A stretch of DNA of 64,000 nt from Gramella sp. KN1008 (GCF_004332155.1 NZ_SJDV01000004.1:248001-312000); one strand, 5' to 3'; counted from the stretch's first letter, positions 52,660-61,668 are shown. Made by a program: numbers and translations. The notes: a model not told the origin generated them from the sequence alone.

Positions 52660-53118
52660 ATGGAAATCGAAATATCAGAATTTCTTTTCAAAACCGGGGC
52701 TGCCGCCATGGCGGGTTTGCTTATGGGGCTGGAACGGCAATTCAAAGGGAAACCCGCAGGGCTTAAAACCAATATGCTTGTGGCTCTGGGAGCTTCCGCT
52801 TTCATTATTATCTCATTAATATTTGAGAATTCGGATACTACCGATATGACGCGGATTCTGGGTCAGATAGTGGTAGGAGTCGGTTTCCTGGGAGCAGGCG
52901 TTATTCTGCATGGTCAGAATAAAAGAGAGGTGAAAGGCCTTGCTACGGCCGCTACAATTTGGTGCAGTGCTGCGGCGGGTTGCTTTGCGGGCTTTGGCCT
53001 GTACGTTCCGTTATTGCTGTTTACCCTGTCGGTAGTGATTATAAATATGGTATTTGGATACCTGAATCCAAAAATAAAGAATCATCATCACGAGAATAGA
53101 GAAGATAGTTATGAATGA
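52660..53118 (+). CDS. MgtC/SapB family membrane protein
   Basis: This 152-residue protein has four or five membrane segments and the MgtC motif AGLLMGLERQFKGKPAGLKTN near residue 19, then GVGFLGAGVILH and KGLATAATIWCSAAAGC near 92-109. MgtC proteins help bacteria cope with low magnesium and modulate ATP synthase; short forms lack the C-terminal ACT-like domain, as here. It overlaps the next gene by 8 bp. Confidence 0.88.
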   Translation: MEIEISEFLFKTGAAAMAGLLMGLERQFKGKPAGLKTNMLVALGASAFIIISLIFENSDTTDMTRILGQIVVGVGFLGAGVILHGQNKREVKGLATAATIWCSAAAGCFAGFGLYVPLLLFTLSVVIINMVFGYLNPKIKNHHHENREDSYE

Positions 53119-53734
53119 AAATGAAATTTTAAGTGAAGCGAGTATAGATATTAATCTTCCGGTTAAGATTGGATATCCGGTTCTGGATGAATATTTAAAG
53201 GAAAAACTTGTGGGCGAGATTATAAGTAAAGATGATGGAACAGGATCTTCCAACTATGCCCAGATTCTTGATATTTCGGCATACCGCAGCGAGTTGTCAG
53301 ATTTTGACCTTAGTATTGAACTTAGCCTTCAGACCCTCACAACTTTTTTCAAGAATAAGCAAATAAAGATTCTTTTTCATGCTCTGTTGGACCTGGATAG
53401 GGAAGAGCAGCGCATATTTCTTAAAGATTATGAGGTAGATGGCCTTTCCAATGGATGGTTTGCCGATCAGCTTATAGAAACCATCATTAACAAGTGGATG
53501 TATAAAAAGCTGAAGGAAAAGATGAATTTTGAATTTATGCCTCATATCCAGGAGCATCTCGAATCGCTTAACGAACGTTTGGAAAATAAACTGGAGGCCA
53601 GGGAAGGAATACATCTTTTAGGGGGGGTAGATAGGCTGGAAGTCACCCGCTTAATTTTTGCAGAGCATAATGTGTGGATAGCCTTAAAAATAGAAGGAAA
53701 CGGCCTGCTTGAACTTACCCAACTTAAATTCTGA
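53111..53734 (+). CDS. DUF4403-like protein without signal peptide
   Basis: This 207-residue protein resembles one half of DUF4403 proteins: the start INLPVKIGYPVLDEYLKEKL and the end LEAREGIHLLGGVDRLEVTRL fit that pattern, but the usual lipoprotein signal is missing. The assignment is by eye and moderate. It overlaps mgtC by 8 bp, which implies translational coupling. A role beside MgtC is unknown. Confidence 0.6.
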   Translation: MNENEILSEASIDINLPVKIGYPVLDEYLKEKLVGEIISKDDGTGSSNYAQILDISAYRSELSDFDLSIELSLQTLTTFFKNKQIKILFHALLDLDREEQRIFLKDYEVDGLSNGWFADQLIETIINKWMYKKLKEKMNFEFMPHIQEHLESLNERLENKLEAREGIHLLGGVDRLEVTRLIFAEHNVWIALKIEGNGLLELTQLKF

Positions 53735-53820
53735 AAAACTCTTACATTCCGACAAACCTGATATTTATCATTTTTATTTAGGTATCCTGCCGGTATTTTT
53801 GTGGCCTCATATGAATCGAT

Positions 53821-55188
53821 ATGGCGGCTAAAGAGTTGATTGAAAAATATAATGTTCCGGGACCTCGCTATACCAGCTACCCAACGGTGCCTTACTGGGA
53901 TGAACAATCTTTTACTTCAGAGAAGTGGAAGACCTCAATAATAAAGAGTTTTAAGGAAAGCAATACCTCTGAAGGTATAAGTCTTTATATACATCTGCCA
54001 TTCTGTGAAAGCCTTTGTACTTTTTGTGGCTGTAACAAGAGAATCACTAAAAATCATGGGGTAGAAGACCCCTATATTAAAACCGTTCTTCGGGAATGGG
54101 AGATGTATTGTGAGCTTTTTGACGAAAGACCTGTAATTAAGGAAATACACCTGGGAGGAGGAACTCCCACCTTCTTTTCCGCATCCAATCTAAAATTACT
54201 CATTGATGGAATCTTTGAAAAAGCCGAAGCATCAACTGAGGCGGAAATGAGTTTTGAAGGCCATCCTAATAATACAAAAGCGGAACATTTGCACACTCTG
54301 GCCGGTTTAGGATTTAACAGGCTTAGTTATGGTGTACAGGATTATAATCCTACTGTTCAAAAAGCCATTCACAGAATACAGCCTTTTGAGAATGTAAAAA
54401 GAGCGACTCTTGGGGCCCGGGAAGCCGGTTTTTCCTCGGTTGGTCATGATATCATCTTTGGGCTTCCTTTTCAAACAAGAGAGCATATCATTCATACTAT
54501 AGAACGTACCAAAGAGCTTATGCCAGACCGTATCGCATTCTATAGTTACGCTCACGTGCCATGGATTAAAGGTAATGGTCAGCGTGGCTTTAGTGAAGAG
54601 GATCTTCCATCGGCGAAAGAAAAACGTGAGCAGTATGAGACAGGAAAGAAGATGTTGCTGGAGGCCGGATATGTGGAGATTGGAATGGATCATTTTGCCC
54701 TGAAAAGCGACAGTCTTTATAAAGCTGTTGAAGATAAGACCATCCACAGGAATTTTATGGGTTATACCAATTCCAAAACTCAGGCCATGATAGGTCTTGG
54801 AGTTTCTGCCATAAGTGACAGCTGGTACGGTTTTGCACAAAATGTGAAGAGGGTAGAGGAGTATCAGGACCTGGTAAATAATAATGTTCTGCCAGTGTAT
54901 CGTGGTCATATTCTCAAGGAGGAGGATCTTGTGATAAGAAAACACATCCTTAACCTCATGTGTAAACTTAAAACCTCCTGGTATACACGTCAGGAATTTT
55001 TTGAAGAGTTACCAGACGTCCTTGTCCGTCTTAAAGAGATGCAAAAGGACGGTCTTATAGAGATAGATACGAATTATGTAAAGATTACAAAGAAGGGTCG
55101 GCCGTTCGTGCGAAACGTATGTATGGCTTTTGACAGGAGATTGCAGAGAAATAAGCCGCAAACTCAACTTTTTTCAATGACAGTGTAA
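53821..55188 (+). CDS. hemN: Oxygen-independent coproporphyrinogen III oxidase
   Basis: HemN is a radical-SAM enzyme that makes protoporphyrinogen IX without oxygen. The 455 residues carry the 4Fe-4S motif Cys62, Cys66, Cys69 with Cys71 (CESLCTFCGC), GGGTPTFF near 117, and the HemN C-terminal domain. The N-terminal GPRYTSYPTVPYW is typical. A TATTTTTG element lies at about 53795. It opens the anaerobic block; ric follows after 38 bp. Confidence 0.95.
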   Translation: MAAKELIEKYNVPGPRYTSYPTVPYWDEQSFTSEKWKTSIIKSFKESNTSEGISLYIHLPFCESLCTFCGCNKRITKNHGVEDPYIKTVLREWEMYCELFDERPVIKEIHLGGGTPTFFSASNLKLLIDGIFEKAEASTEAEMSFEGHPNNTKAEHLHTLAGLGFNRLSYGVQDYNPTVQKAIHRIQPFENVKRATLGAREAGFSSVGHDIIFGLPFQTREHIIHTIERTKELMPDRIAFYSYAHVPWIKGNGQRGFSEEDLPSAKEKREQYETGKKMLLEAGYVEIGMDHFALKSDSLYKAVEDKTIHRNFMGYTNSKTQAMIGLGVSAISDSWYGFAQNVKRVEEYQDLVNNNVLPVYRGHILKEEDLVIRKHILNLMCKLKTSWYTRQEFFEELPDVLVRLKEMQKDGLIEIDTNYVKITKKGRPFVRNVCMAFDRRLQRNKPQTQLFSMTV

Positions 55189-55226
55189 ATAATAAAATAA
55201 TAGAATAATCAAAAAATAACAGGACT

Positions 55227-55946
55227 ATGGAATTTACCCCGGAAAGAACGGTAGCCGATTGCGTAACCGAAAATATAAAAGCCTCACATGTGTTTAAGAA
55301 ATACGGAATAGATTTCTGCTGTGGTGGCGGAATCAGTATTCAGAAAGCATGTGAAAAAGGCGGAGTGGATTATTCACTTCTGGCCGAAGACCTTAAGAAC
55401 GTAGGAGTGCCAACGGAAAATGAAATGGATTTCAGCAAACTTCCTCTTGATGACCTTATAGATCATATTGTAAGTAAACATCATACTTATGTAGAAGCCA
55501 ATATTCCTTTACTGCTTCAGTATTCACAAAAAGTAGCGAGAGTGCATGGAGGTAATAATCCTGAACTCATTAAAGTAGAACAGTTATTCCAGAGGGTAGC
55601 CGGCGAACTGGCAGGGCACCTTAAAAAAGAAGAGATGATACTTTTTCCGTTTATTAAAAAGATGGTACAGGCTGAAAAAGATGGTACTGAATTAAATGTT
55701 CCTCATTTTAATACAGTAGAGAACCCGATTAAGATGATGGAAGATGAGCATGAATTTGCCGGAGATACTTTTAAGGAAATAGCACGTATCACTGATAATT
55801 ATACGCCGCCGGCACATGCCTGCAATACATACAGAGCCCTATTTGATAAACTTGCAGAATTTGAAGAAGATCTGCATCAACATATACATCTGGAAAATAA
55901 TATTTTACATCCAGGAGCTCTTAAACTTGAAAAGAAGCTTAGATAA
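55227..55946 (+). CDS. ric: Iron-sulfur cluster repair di-iron protein (Ric/YtfE/ScdA)
   Basis: Ric repairs Fe-S clusters damaged by nitric oxide or peroxide. The 239 residues have the N-terminal ScdA domain with GIDFCCGGG (Cys31, Cys32) and a hemerythrin-like domain with HHTYVEANIPLLL (about 88), HLKKEEMILFPFI near 131, EDEHEFAGDTF near 173 and HIHLENNILHPG near 220, giving the His and Glu ligands of a di-iron centre. It lies 38 bp after hemN and is probably cotranscribed. Confidence 0.95.
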   Translation: MEFTPERTVADCVTENIKASHVFKKYGIDFCCGGGISIQKACEKGGVDYSLLAEDLKNVGVPTENEMDFSKLPLDDLIDHIVSKHHTYVEANIPLLLQYSQKVARVHGGNNPELIKVEQLFQRVAGELAGHLKKEEMILFPFIKKMVQAEKDGTELNVPHFNTVENPIKMMEDEHEFAGDTFKEIARITDNYTPPAHACNTYRALFDKLAEFEEDLHQHIHLENNILHPGALKLEKKLR

Positions 55947-56045
55947 GTTTTATGACCAGGGAAGGTGTCTAGAATGTCTCAATTATCTTCACGTCCTTTA
56001 AATTCACCTTTTTTAGATACCTTCTCTTTTATTTTTAGACCATCA

Positions 56046-56477
56046 TCAGGTCTTTAAAAATCCCAAACCAGCATCCAGTCTTGTGGTAAGTTCTTCAATG
56101 GTAGTGGTCTCAAGCATTTCCTTTAGATTTCCCCTTACATTGGCAAAAGCATAGTGTAACGGACACGGATGTTCTTCTGAACATTTTTCCAGTCCGAGGG
56201 CACAACCATTCACAATTGAGTCGCCGTCTATGGCTTTTACGATATCTGCCAGAACGATAGACTTTTTGTCTGGAGTAATAAAGAATCCACCATGAGGTCC
56301 CTTGGCCGATTGGATAATATTTTCTTGAGCGAGCTTTTGAAGTATTTTAGCAGTAAATGCTTCTGGAGAATCAATTGCTCCTGCTATTGTTTTGAGGCTT
56401 GCCCGCCTCTCTTTTTGTGATTCCTGGGATATAAAAAGAGTAGCTCTTATCCCATATTCACATGCTTTTGAAAACAT
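56046..56477 (-). CDS. Rrf2-family transcriptional regulator with Fe-S cysteines
   Basis: This 143-residue regulator has the Rrf2 winged helix (MFSKACEYGIRATLFIS, then SLKTIAGAIDSPEAFTAKILQKL, then the wing SAKGPHGGFFI) and three Cys at 92, 99 and 105 (spacing x6, x5) suited to a 2Fe-2S or 4Fe-4S cluster, as in NsrR and IscR. Next to ric, hemN and nos genes it probably senses NO; this is inference. A matching inverted repeat lies in its upstream region. Confidence 0.9.
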   Translation of the reverse strand: MFSKACEYGIRATLFISQESQKERRASLKTIAGAIDSPEAFTAKILQKLAQENIIQSAKGPHGGFFITPDKKSIVLADIVKAIDGDSIVNGCALGLEKCSEEHPCPLHYAFANVRGNLKEMLETTTIEELTTRLDAGLGFLKT

Positions 56478-56513
56478 TTAGTAGAGTTTTATTGGAAGCA
56501 TTAAGATAAAAAA

Positions 56514-56538
56514 AATAAAGGACAATTTTATCCTTTTT
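56514..56538. promoter_or_regulatory. Candidate Rrf2 operator
   Basis: AAAGGA (56517-56522) and TCCTTT (56531-56536) are inverted arms around 8 AT-rich bases, between the divergent Rrf2 gene and the His-rich membrane protein gene. Size and place suit an autoregulatory Rrf2 site. Confidence 0.45.
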
Positions 56539-56601
56539 TATATTTTCATTTTGTTTTTTTGATGTTAAATTGAAGCAAAAGCAGATATTAGATTTTAGAA
56601 G

Positions 56602-57807
56602 ATGAGAATGTTAAAACGTCACACCAATATTGCCTTAATTTATTTCTTTCTTATCGCCTTTCTGGGCGTTATGCTGAGAATTTTTCCCATTGTTGATATG
56701 CCTGTAAATTACAGATTTATAGTGCATACCCATTCTCATATCGCCTTACTGGGCTGGGTGTATACGGGTCTTACCACGCTTATTTATTTTGCTTTTTTAA
56801 AATCTGCCGCTGTTAGGAAACGATACCGTATTATCTTCTGGTTTACCCAAATTACTATTATTGGGATGTTGGTTACTTTCCCTTTTACCGGTTACGCCCT
56901 TTTTTCTATTATTTTCTCAAGTCTTTTTCTTCTGGCTTCCTATTGGTTCGTGTACTTTTTCTTTAAACACTGCCCGGCAACTCTAAAGAAAAAGCCCTCT
57001 TATAAACTTGTAAAAATCTCTCTGTGGTATATGGTTATTTCCAGTCTAGGTCCATGGGCCCTGGGAGCAATTATGAATACTGCCGGAAGCGGTTCTCCCT
57101 GGTACAGGAACGCGATATATTTTTTCCTGCACTTTCAGTATAATGGATGGTTTATCGTTGCGCTGTGCGGTATTTTCCTGTTTGTATTTGAACAGAAGTC
57201 TTATACTTTATCAAGGAAAGTTTTTACGCCTTTTTATTATTTATTGAATGGGGGAGTAGTTCTCACTTTCTTCCTGTCATTGTTATGGATGCATCCTAAC
57301 TGGTCCTTCTACTTACTGGCCCTCTTAGGAGGTGTTATGCAGTTAATCTCTTTCGGAATGCTCTTCAGGGCGGTGTATGCAAGGGCTATGAGTATATTCA
57401 AGGAAATGTCCTCATTAGTTAAAACGTCGGTTTGGATGGCCATTCTTTTTCTTTTTGTGAAATTATGCGCGCAGATACTGGGATCATTTCCCGTAATTTC
57501 AGATACGGTATTTACCAATCTGGATATGATAATAAGTTATATCCACTGGGTGTTTCTGGGACTGGTAAGTGTGCTTCTTATGGCCTTTCTGTATCAGTTC
57601 CAATTAATGAAATTATCTCTGTCACGTCTCTATTTTTATATAGCTGGTTTCTTTCTCACAGAGTTACTAATATTCTCCCGTGGTATGGCCGCGATTGCAG
57701 GAATAGAGATGACTTCCTATTTACATCTGTTAATAGGTATTGCTAGCCTGTGGCTCCTTATTGCAATTGCCCTGATCCTGGCAGGCCAGTTAAGCTTAAA
57801 GGATTAA
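56602..57807 (+). CDS. His-rich polytopic membrane protein (haem-copper-oxidase-like?)
   Basis: This 401-residue protein has about twelve hydrophobic segments. His lies at 42, 44 and 46 (VHTHSHIALLGWVYTG) near the second helix, at 177 (FLHFQYNGWF), near 231 (WMHPNW), at 315 (SYIHWVFLG) and at 375 (YLHLLIG). Helix number and several intramembrane His recall subunit I of haem-copper oxidases and NO reductases, but the canonical CuB motif HxxxY and the HH pair are not complete, so I do not name a reaction. It is divergent from the Rrf2 gene and likely co-regulated with nitrogen-oxide genes. Confidence 0.65.
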   Translation: MRMLKRHTNIALIYFFLIAFLGVMLRIFPIVDMPVNYRFIVHTHSHIALLGWVYTGLTTLIYFAFLKSAAVRKRYRIIFWFTQITIIGMLVTFPFTGYALFSIIFSSLFLLASYWFVYFFFKHCPATLKKKPSYKLVKISLWYMVISSLGPWALGAIMNTAGSGSPWYRNAIYFFLHFQYNGWFIVALCGIFLFVFEQKSYTLSRKVFTPFYYLLNGGVVLTFFLSLLWMHPNWSFYLLALLGGVMQLISFGMLFRAVYARAMSIFKEMSSLVKTSVWMAILFLFVKLCAQILGSFPVISDTVFTNLDMIISYIHWVFLGLVSVLLMAFLYQFQLMKLSLSRLYFYIAGFFLTELLIFSRGMAAIAGIEMTSYLHLLIGIASLWLLIAIALILAGQLSLKD

Positions 57808-58418
57808 ACTACGGAAAGATCTGTTTCGAATCTTCCTGTAATATTACATAGTTCGTTAATTATGCTAAGGCCTTTGTCTTTATTATACCAAACCTGGAGT
57901 TTAGCCTTAAAGGAAGCATCTATTTTTCCGAACTCATTTTTATAATCTGTAACCATCCTGGTAGCAGGCGCAGATCGCGGTCCCCATGTAGCAAGAACTT
58001 CTAGATCCTGGTCCATGATGATGAGCTTTGGAATAGAACGGGTTCCATTGGTAAGGAAGTTGTCCATTAGTTCAGGATTTTCATCTCTCATCACAATCCT
58101 TAGATCAATATTTTCTGAAGCTTCGGCTATTTTGTTCAATATGGGTATGGTCTGAGCACCGTCCGCGCACCATGATTCTAGTATAACCAGCCAGGTTTGC
58201 CTGGTTTTTAAATTTTTAAAACGCTCGTCCTGCTTTGGACTTAGTTTAATATTCCTGTTCAGTCGCTGCATGCGTTTAAGGTTAAGTGCAGTGAACTTTA
58301 CCCGGTCCGGATTTATTTCTCCGGTAGTACTTTCTTTTTCTACAAGGTCTTTTACTAATTTAAGATAGTTGGAATAGCTCAGGGAATTTTTGAGGCTTTG
58401 TAATAGTAATTCGCGCAT
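57804..58418 (-). CDS. Thioredoxin-like protein with single active-site Cys
   Basis: This 204-residue protein has a thioredoxin-like core: WLVILESWCADGAQTIP near residue 76-92, then cis-Pro in SIPKLIIMD near 125. The usual CxxC is reduced to one Cys (Cys84, CADG), as in a family of cytoplasmic thioredoxin-fold proteins of Flavobacteriia. It lacks a signal peptide. It overlaps the convergent membrane-protein gene by 4 bp and lies 80 bp from nosY. Confidence 0.75.
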   Translation of the reverse strand: MRELLLQSLKNSLSYSNYLKLVKDLVEKESTTGEINPDRVKFTALNLKRMQRLNRNIKLSPKQDERFKNLKTRQTWLVILESWCADGAQTIPILNKIAEASENIDLRIVMRDENPELMDNFLTNGTRSIPKLIIMDQDLEVLATWGPRSAPATRMVTDYKNEFGKIDASFKAKLQVWYNKDKGLSIINELCNITGRFETDLSVV

Positions 58419-58497
58419 AACAATATTGTTTAACGCCCCCTAATTTATACTGTAATCATTATCTAATATATGACGATACTCATGTTAACCCCCTTTA

Positions 58498-59280
58498 TCA
58501 GAAATCCTTTCTGCCTGATATCCTTTTTATAAGAAACAGAGGGATACTTACCCACAGTATAAGCATAAGGGAAGATAATATGATCCCGAGATTGGTTCCA
58601 AAGAATTTCTGAAAAACGGCTCCCGTATAACCCAGTAGGGCTGAAATGTCCATTTTAAGGAGAATAAGCACTCTGGAAAGATCTATCGGGTTAAGCATGG
58701 TGGTAATTAGAGAAAATTTATCAAGGGGATAATCTTCAAAAAATACAAGCGACATCAGGAAGATTCCGTCATAGATCACGGCCAGGAAAAGCCAGAGTAA
58801 TATGGCATAACCAAAGCCTTTTATCTTGTTGTCGTTAGTGAGTGCTATAACAAAGGCAAGGGCGGTGAAAATGAGGGTAAGCAGCGCTCCCGTAATAAGT
58901 AAAAGCGAGAAGTTGCCTATCGCATCACTGTTAAAGATCCCATAGAATATAAAGGGTAGTCCCAGGCCTATCACCAGGCTCATCGCCAGAGAAAGGGAAA
59001 CTCCAAGATACTGTCCCAGGAAGATCGAACTTCTCTTTACCGGTTGGGCCAGTAATAATTCGGTAAATTCCTTGGAATTATAATAATACATCACCCCGAA
59101 GATAGTCCCGATGAGAGGCACCAGGATTATGATGACGTTCATAAGCGTTATCACGGCCTTTGAAAGGTCATTATTGAGAAAAAGCAATACCAGCCCCAAA
59201 AGCAAATAAAAAAGAAAATATACGTAGCTCCAACGGCTTCGCATAAGGTCGTAAAAACTATACTTTAATATCTTTATCAT
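58498..59280 (-). CDS. nosY: ABC transporter permease NosY
   Basis: NosY is the membrane part of the NosFY transporter needed to mature the copper centre of nitrous-oxide reductase. The 260 residues have six hydrophobic segments and the motif YYYNSKEFTELLLAQPVKRSS near 65-85, which fits ABC-2 permeases of this type. It overlaps nosF by 23 bp. Confidence 0.88.
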   Translation of the reverse strand: MIKILKYSFYDLMRSRWSYVYFLFYLLLGLVLLFLNNDLSKAVITLMNVIIILVPLIGTIFGVMYYYNSKEFTELLLAQPVKRSSIFLGQYLGVSLSLAMSLVIGLGLPFIFYGIFNSDAIGNFSLLLITGALLTLIFTALAFVIALTNDNKIKGFGYAILLWLFLAVIYDGIFLMSLVFFEDYPLDKFSLITTMLNPIDLSRVLILLKMDISALLGYTGAVFQKFFGTNLGIILSSLMLILWVSIPLFLIKRISGRKDF

Positions 59281-59983
59281 AACTACTGGTTAGAATTGAA
59301 GCTATCGCATGTTCAAAATCAGGCTGCCCGGTCTTGGTCTTCAAAGCAGGGATATCGCCTTTAAAATAAATTTTACCTTCAAGTAGAAAAACAATTTCAT
59401 CTGCTATCTCTTCCACGAAACTCATAATATGGGAAGTGATGAGAATAGTCTTTCCTTTATCTTTTTCACGTTGAATAAGCTGCTTTAATCTTATATGTGA
59501 AATGGGATCCAGCCCCGTTGTAGGCTCGTCCAGAATGATGAGAGGGCTATCGAACATAAAAGTGAGCACCAGGTTCACTTTTTGCTTGGTTCCGCCTGAA
59601 AGATTACTAAGTTTCTTATCCAGGAAAGGTTCAAGTCTGAAAAGTTCAATAAGCTCTTTGTCTCCCGTCGTCTTATGAGCGCGAAGATCCTTTATCATAC
59701 GGATAAGTTCCTTTACGCTTAGGTTGCCGGGGAAATTTGCGATCTGAGGCAGATAATCTATATTATTACGGTATTTCCAGTCATTTTTAACCGCTTTACC
59801 GTTAAGTTTTATGCTTCCCGAGTTTGGAACTACCATACCCAGAATACTTTTAATAAGCGTTGTTTTACCAGAGCCATTAGGGCCCAGGACGGCAAAGATA
59901 CCCCCTTCTTCGATCTCCAGGTCTATGCCTTTTAAGACCTGGTTCTTGCCGAATCTTTTATATAGGTTTTCAATTGAAATCAT
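59258..59983 (-). CDS. nosF: ABC transporter ATP-binding protein NosF
   Basis: NosF drives the NosFY complex with ATP. The 241 residues show Walker A GPNGSGKTT near 37, signature LSGGTKQKVNL near 131, Walker B LIILDEPTTGLDP near 150, and the switch His in TSHI. The ATG at 59983 gives the canonical start MISIENLYKRFG; a longer frame to 60073 overlaps nosD too far. It overlaps nosD by 14 bp. Confidence 0.93.
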   Translation of the reverse strand: MISIENLYKRFGKNQVLKGIDLEIEEGGIFAVLGPNGSGKTTLIKSILGMVVPNSGSIKLNGKAVKNDWKYRNNIDYLPQIANFPGNLSVKELIRMIKDLRAHKTTGDKELIELFRLEPFLDKKLSNLSGGTKQKVNLVLTFMFDSPLIILDEPTTGLDPISHIRLKQLIQREKDKGKTILITSHIMSFVEEIADEIVFLLEGKIYFKGDIPALKTKTGQPDFEHAIASILTSSYDKDIKV

Positions 59984-61217
59984 GGGAGATGGGTTTGAGT
60001 AAAGGATTTTCGTCCATAAGGTTATCTGGTGTGAATACCGGGGAAACCTTTTCAGAAAAATCGATAATGTCAATAAAGAGACTCCTAAGCAGGATGATGG
60101 TCTCTGGTGTTCTGTTTACAATATAAGAAAACAGCTTAACGGGCCTGTAAGGCACATCGCCAATCCCGTCCTTGTTGAGATCGTAGCCCGTATAGCTGCT
60201 CCAGTAATTTCTGTCGAACCGGTTATCATTCAGTTTGCTGTTATATGAAATATCGAATGAATTGTTGAAGAAATTATTTTTTGTAAAAATGTTGGTATAA
60301 CAGGCACCTCTAACCTTTATGGCCCAGCCGTTATTCCTAAAATCATTGTCTGTATAATTGATACGGTTGGAACCTTCAATATTTATTCCCACTGTATTTT
60401 CCTCGAACTTATTATTTTTTATTTCAGAATCATTAATCTCCTTTAATAACAAACCAAAGGAAGCGGTTCCCCAGTTCTTTCTGAAGGTGTTTCCTTCCAT
60501 GGTAATGAATTTTGAGAACATTACAGCTACTCCCGCGCCATTGTTCTCAAAAGTATTATTTTCATAGATATCGTTATTGGAGAACATGAAATGAAGTCCG
60601 TATCGTAGGTTATCCTGGCTGGTATTATCCTTGATCAGTATATCATCCGAAAATTCGAGATATATGCCATCACGCACTTTTTTAATACTATTTCCTATAA
60701 CCTCTACATTGTTGCAGTACCAGAGTTGTATCCCATTTCCTGAACTGAATTCCTCCACTGCGTCACCCAAAATGGTATTATTGAGAACTTTTCCATTTCT
60801 GGATTTTTCCAGATATATACCAAAAAACAGTCGTTCCAGCTGCACGTTCTTAATCAGGAAGTTTTCACTTTTAACAACTCTCACCGCGGCATAATCAGTC
60901 GTGTAGCTGGTGCCAACGTTTACGATTTTAAGGCCTTCAACGCTTACACTATCAGCTTCTATGGTGATGATCTCACCTTTATTTTCTCCATCAATAACCG
61001 GATAATCCTCTCCAATAATACTAAGCGGCTTGGTAATATGTAAATTGAACTCCTTGTAGATTCCCTTCTTTACAACTATGGTGTCAAAGGCAGAAGCCTT
61101 TTCTATGGCTGCATTAACAGTTTGGTGTTCGCAGCTACTGCATACCTCAATAGTTCGGCCCCAACCAAAATGGAAGCATAGAAGAAAGAGTATTAATATG
61201 AAAACCGGGGATCTCAA
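59970..61217 (-). CDS. nosD: Copper-site maturation protein NosD
   Basis: NosD is a periplasmic right-handed beta-helix protein that receives copper from NosL and helps build the Cu-Z centre of NosZ. The 415 residues have a signal peptide (about 1-20), then about 15 parallel-beta-helix coils rich in Asn and Gly (NSIKKVRDGIYLEFSDDILI, NTFRKNWGTASFGLLL, and others). The start is TTG at 61217, 3 bp after the nosL stop. Confidence 0.93.
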   Translation of the reverse strand: MRSPVFILILFLLCFHFGWGRTIEVCSSCEHQTVNAAIEKASAFDTIVVKKGIYKEFNLHITKPLSIIGEDYPVIDGENKGEIITIEADSVSVEGLKIVNVGTSYTTDYAAVRVVKSENFLIKNVQLERLFFGIYLEKSRNGKVLNNTILGDAVEEFSSGNGIQLWYCNNVEVIGNSIKKVRDGIYLEFSDDILIKDNTSQDNLRYGLHFMFSNNDIYENNTFENNGAGVAVMFSKFITMEGNTFRKNWGTASFGLLLKEINDSEIKNNKFEENTVGINIEGSNRINYTDNDFRNNGWAIKVRGACYTNIFTKNNFFNNSFDISYNSKLNDNRFDRNYWSSYTGYDLNKDGIGDVPYRPVKLFSYIVNRTPETIILLRSLFIDIIDFSEKVSPVFTPDNLMDENPLLKPISHDFN

Positions 61218-61220
61218 GCT

Positions 61221-61661
61221 CTAGTTTTTACCGATGAATGGCTGGATTTCATGCCAGTCATAAACCTCTCCGCCATGAGAAGACTGCACCTCATTAGCAG
61301 CTGCTTCCGCATAAAACGCTGAAAGATTAGCTCCCATTGGGCTGGAGATGTTCTCGCTTATTAAAAAGGTGGCCATAGTGGCATCTATTAGCTCTCCCGG
61401 ATTATTGAAATCATTTACCAGGTAAAGAGCATACTGTATGTCGTCATGTTCCTTCCTGAAATTGATCATACATTCTATTGCGTCAAATTTATATACTTTA
61501 CCTTTATTTGTTACAAGTTCAGACGCGTGCTGTTTGTCTACAATCGTCATTTTACAATATTCACACCCATCCTGGCCATAATGTATGGGTTTGGGACCTA
61601 TTTCACATGAAATCAACGCCAGTGATATGATAAGTGTGTAAATAAAGCTTTTCATCTTCAT
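61221..61661 (-). CDS. nosL: Copper chaperone lipoprotein NosL
   Basis: NosL is an outer- or inner-membrane-anchored Cu(I) chaperone for NosZ assembly. The 146 residues have a lipobox (ALISC, Cys19) and the copper motif Cys33-x-x-Cys36-Lys-Met38 (CEYCKM), as in the NosL family. Either ATG at 61661 or 61655 may be used. It lies 3 bp before nosD and 7 bp after the 4-TM protein gene. Confidence 0.94.
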   Translation of the reverse strand: MKMKSFIYTLIISLALISCEIGPKPIHYGQDGCEYCKMTIVDKQHASELVTNKGKVYKFDAIECMINFRKEHDDIQYALYLVNDFNNPGELIDATMATFLISENISSPMGANLSAFYAEAAANEVQSSHGGEVYDWHEIQPFIGKN

Positions 61662-61668
61662 CTTCTTC

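Noticed and set aside
52521..52766. 81-codon frame overlapping the start of mgtC
   Set aside because: As a full protein it is unlikely, because most of it is out of frame with mgtC; only its first codons are discussed as a possible leader.
54307..54945. 212-codon frame antisense to hemN
   Set aside because: hemN is intact and typical; the antisense product has irregular hydrophobic runs and no family likeness.
59984..60073. Longer nosF start at 60073
   Set aside because: It lies deep inside nosD, and family members begin at MISIENLYKRFG.
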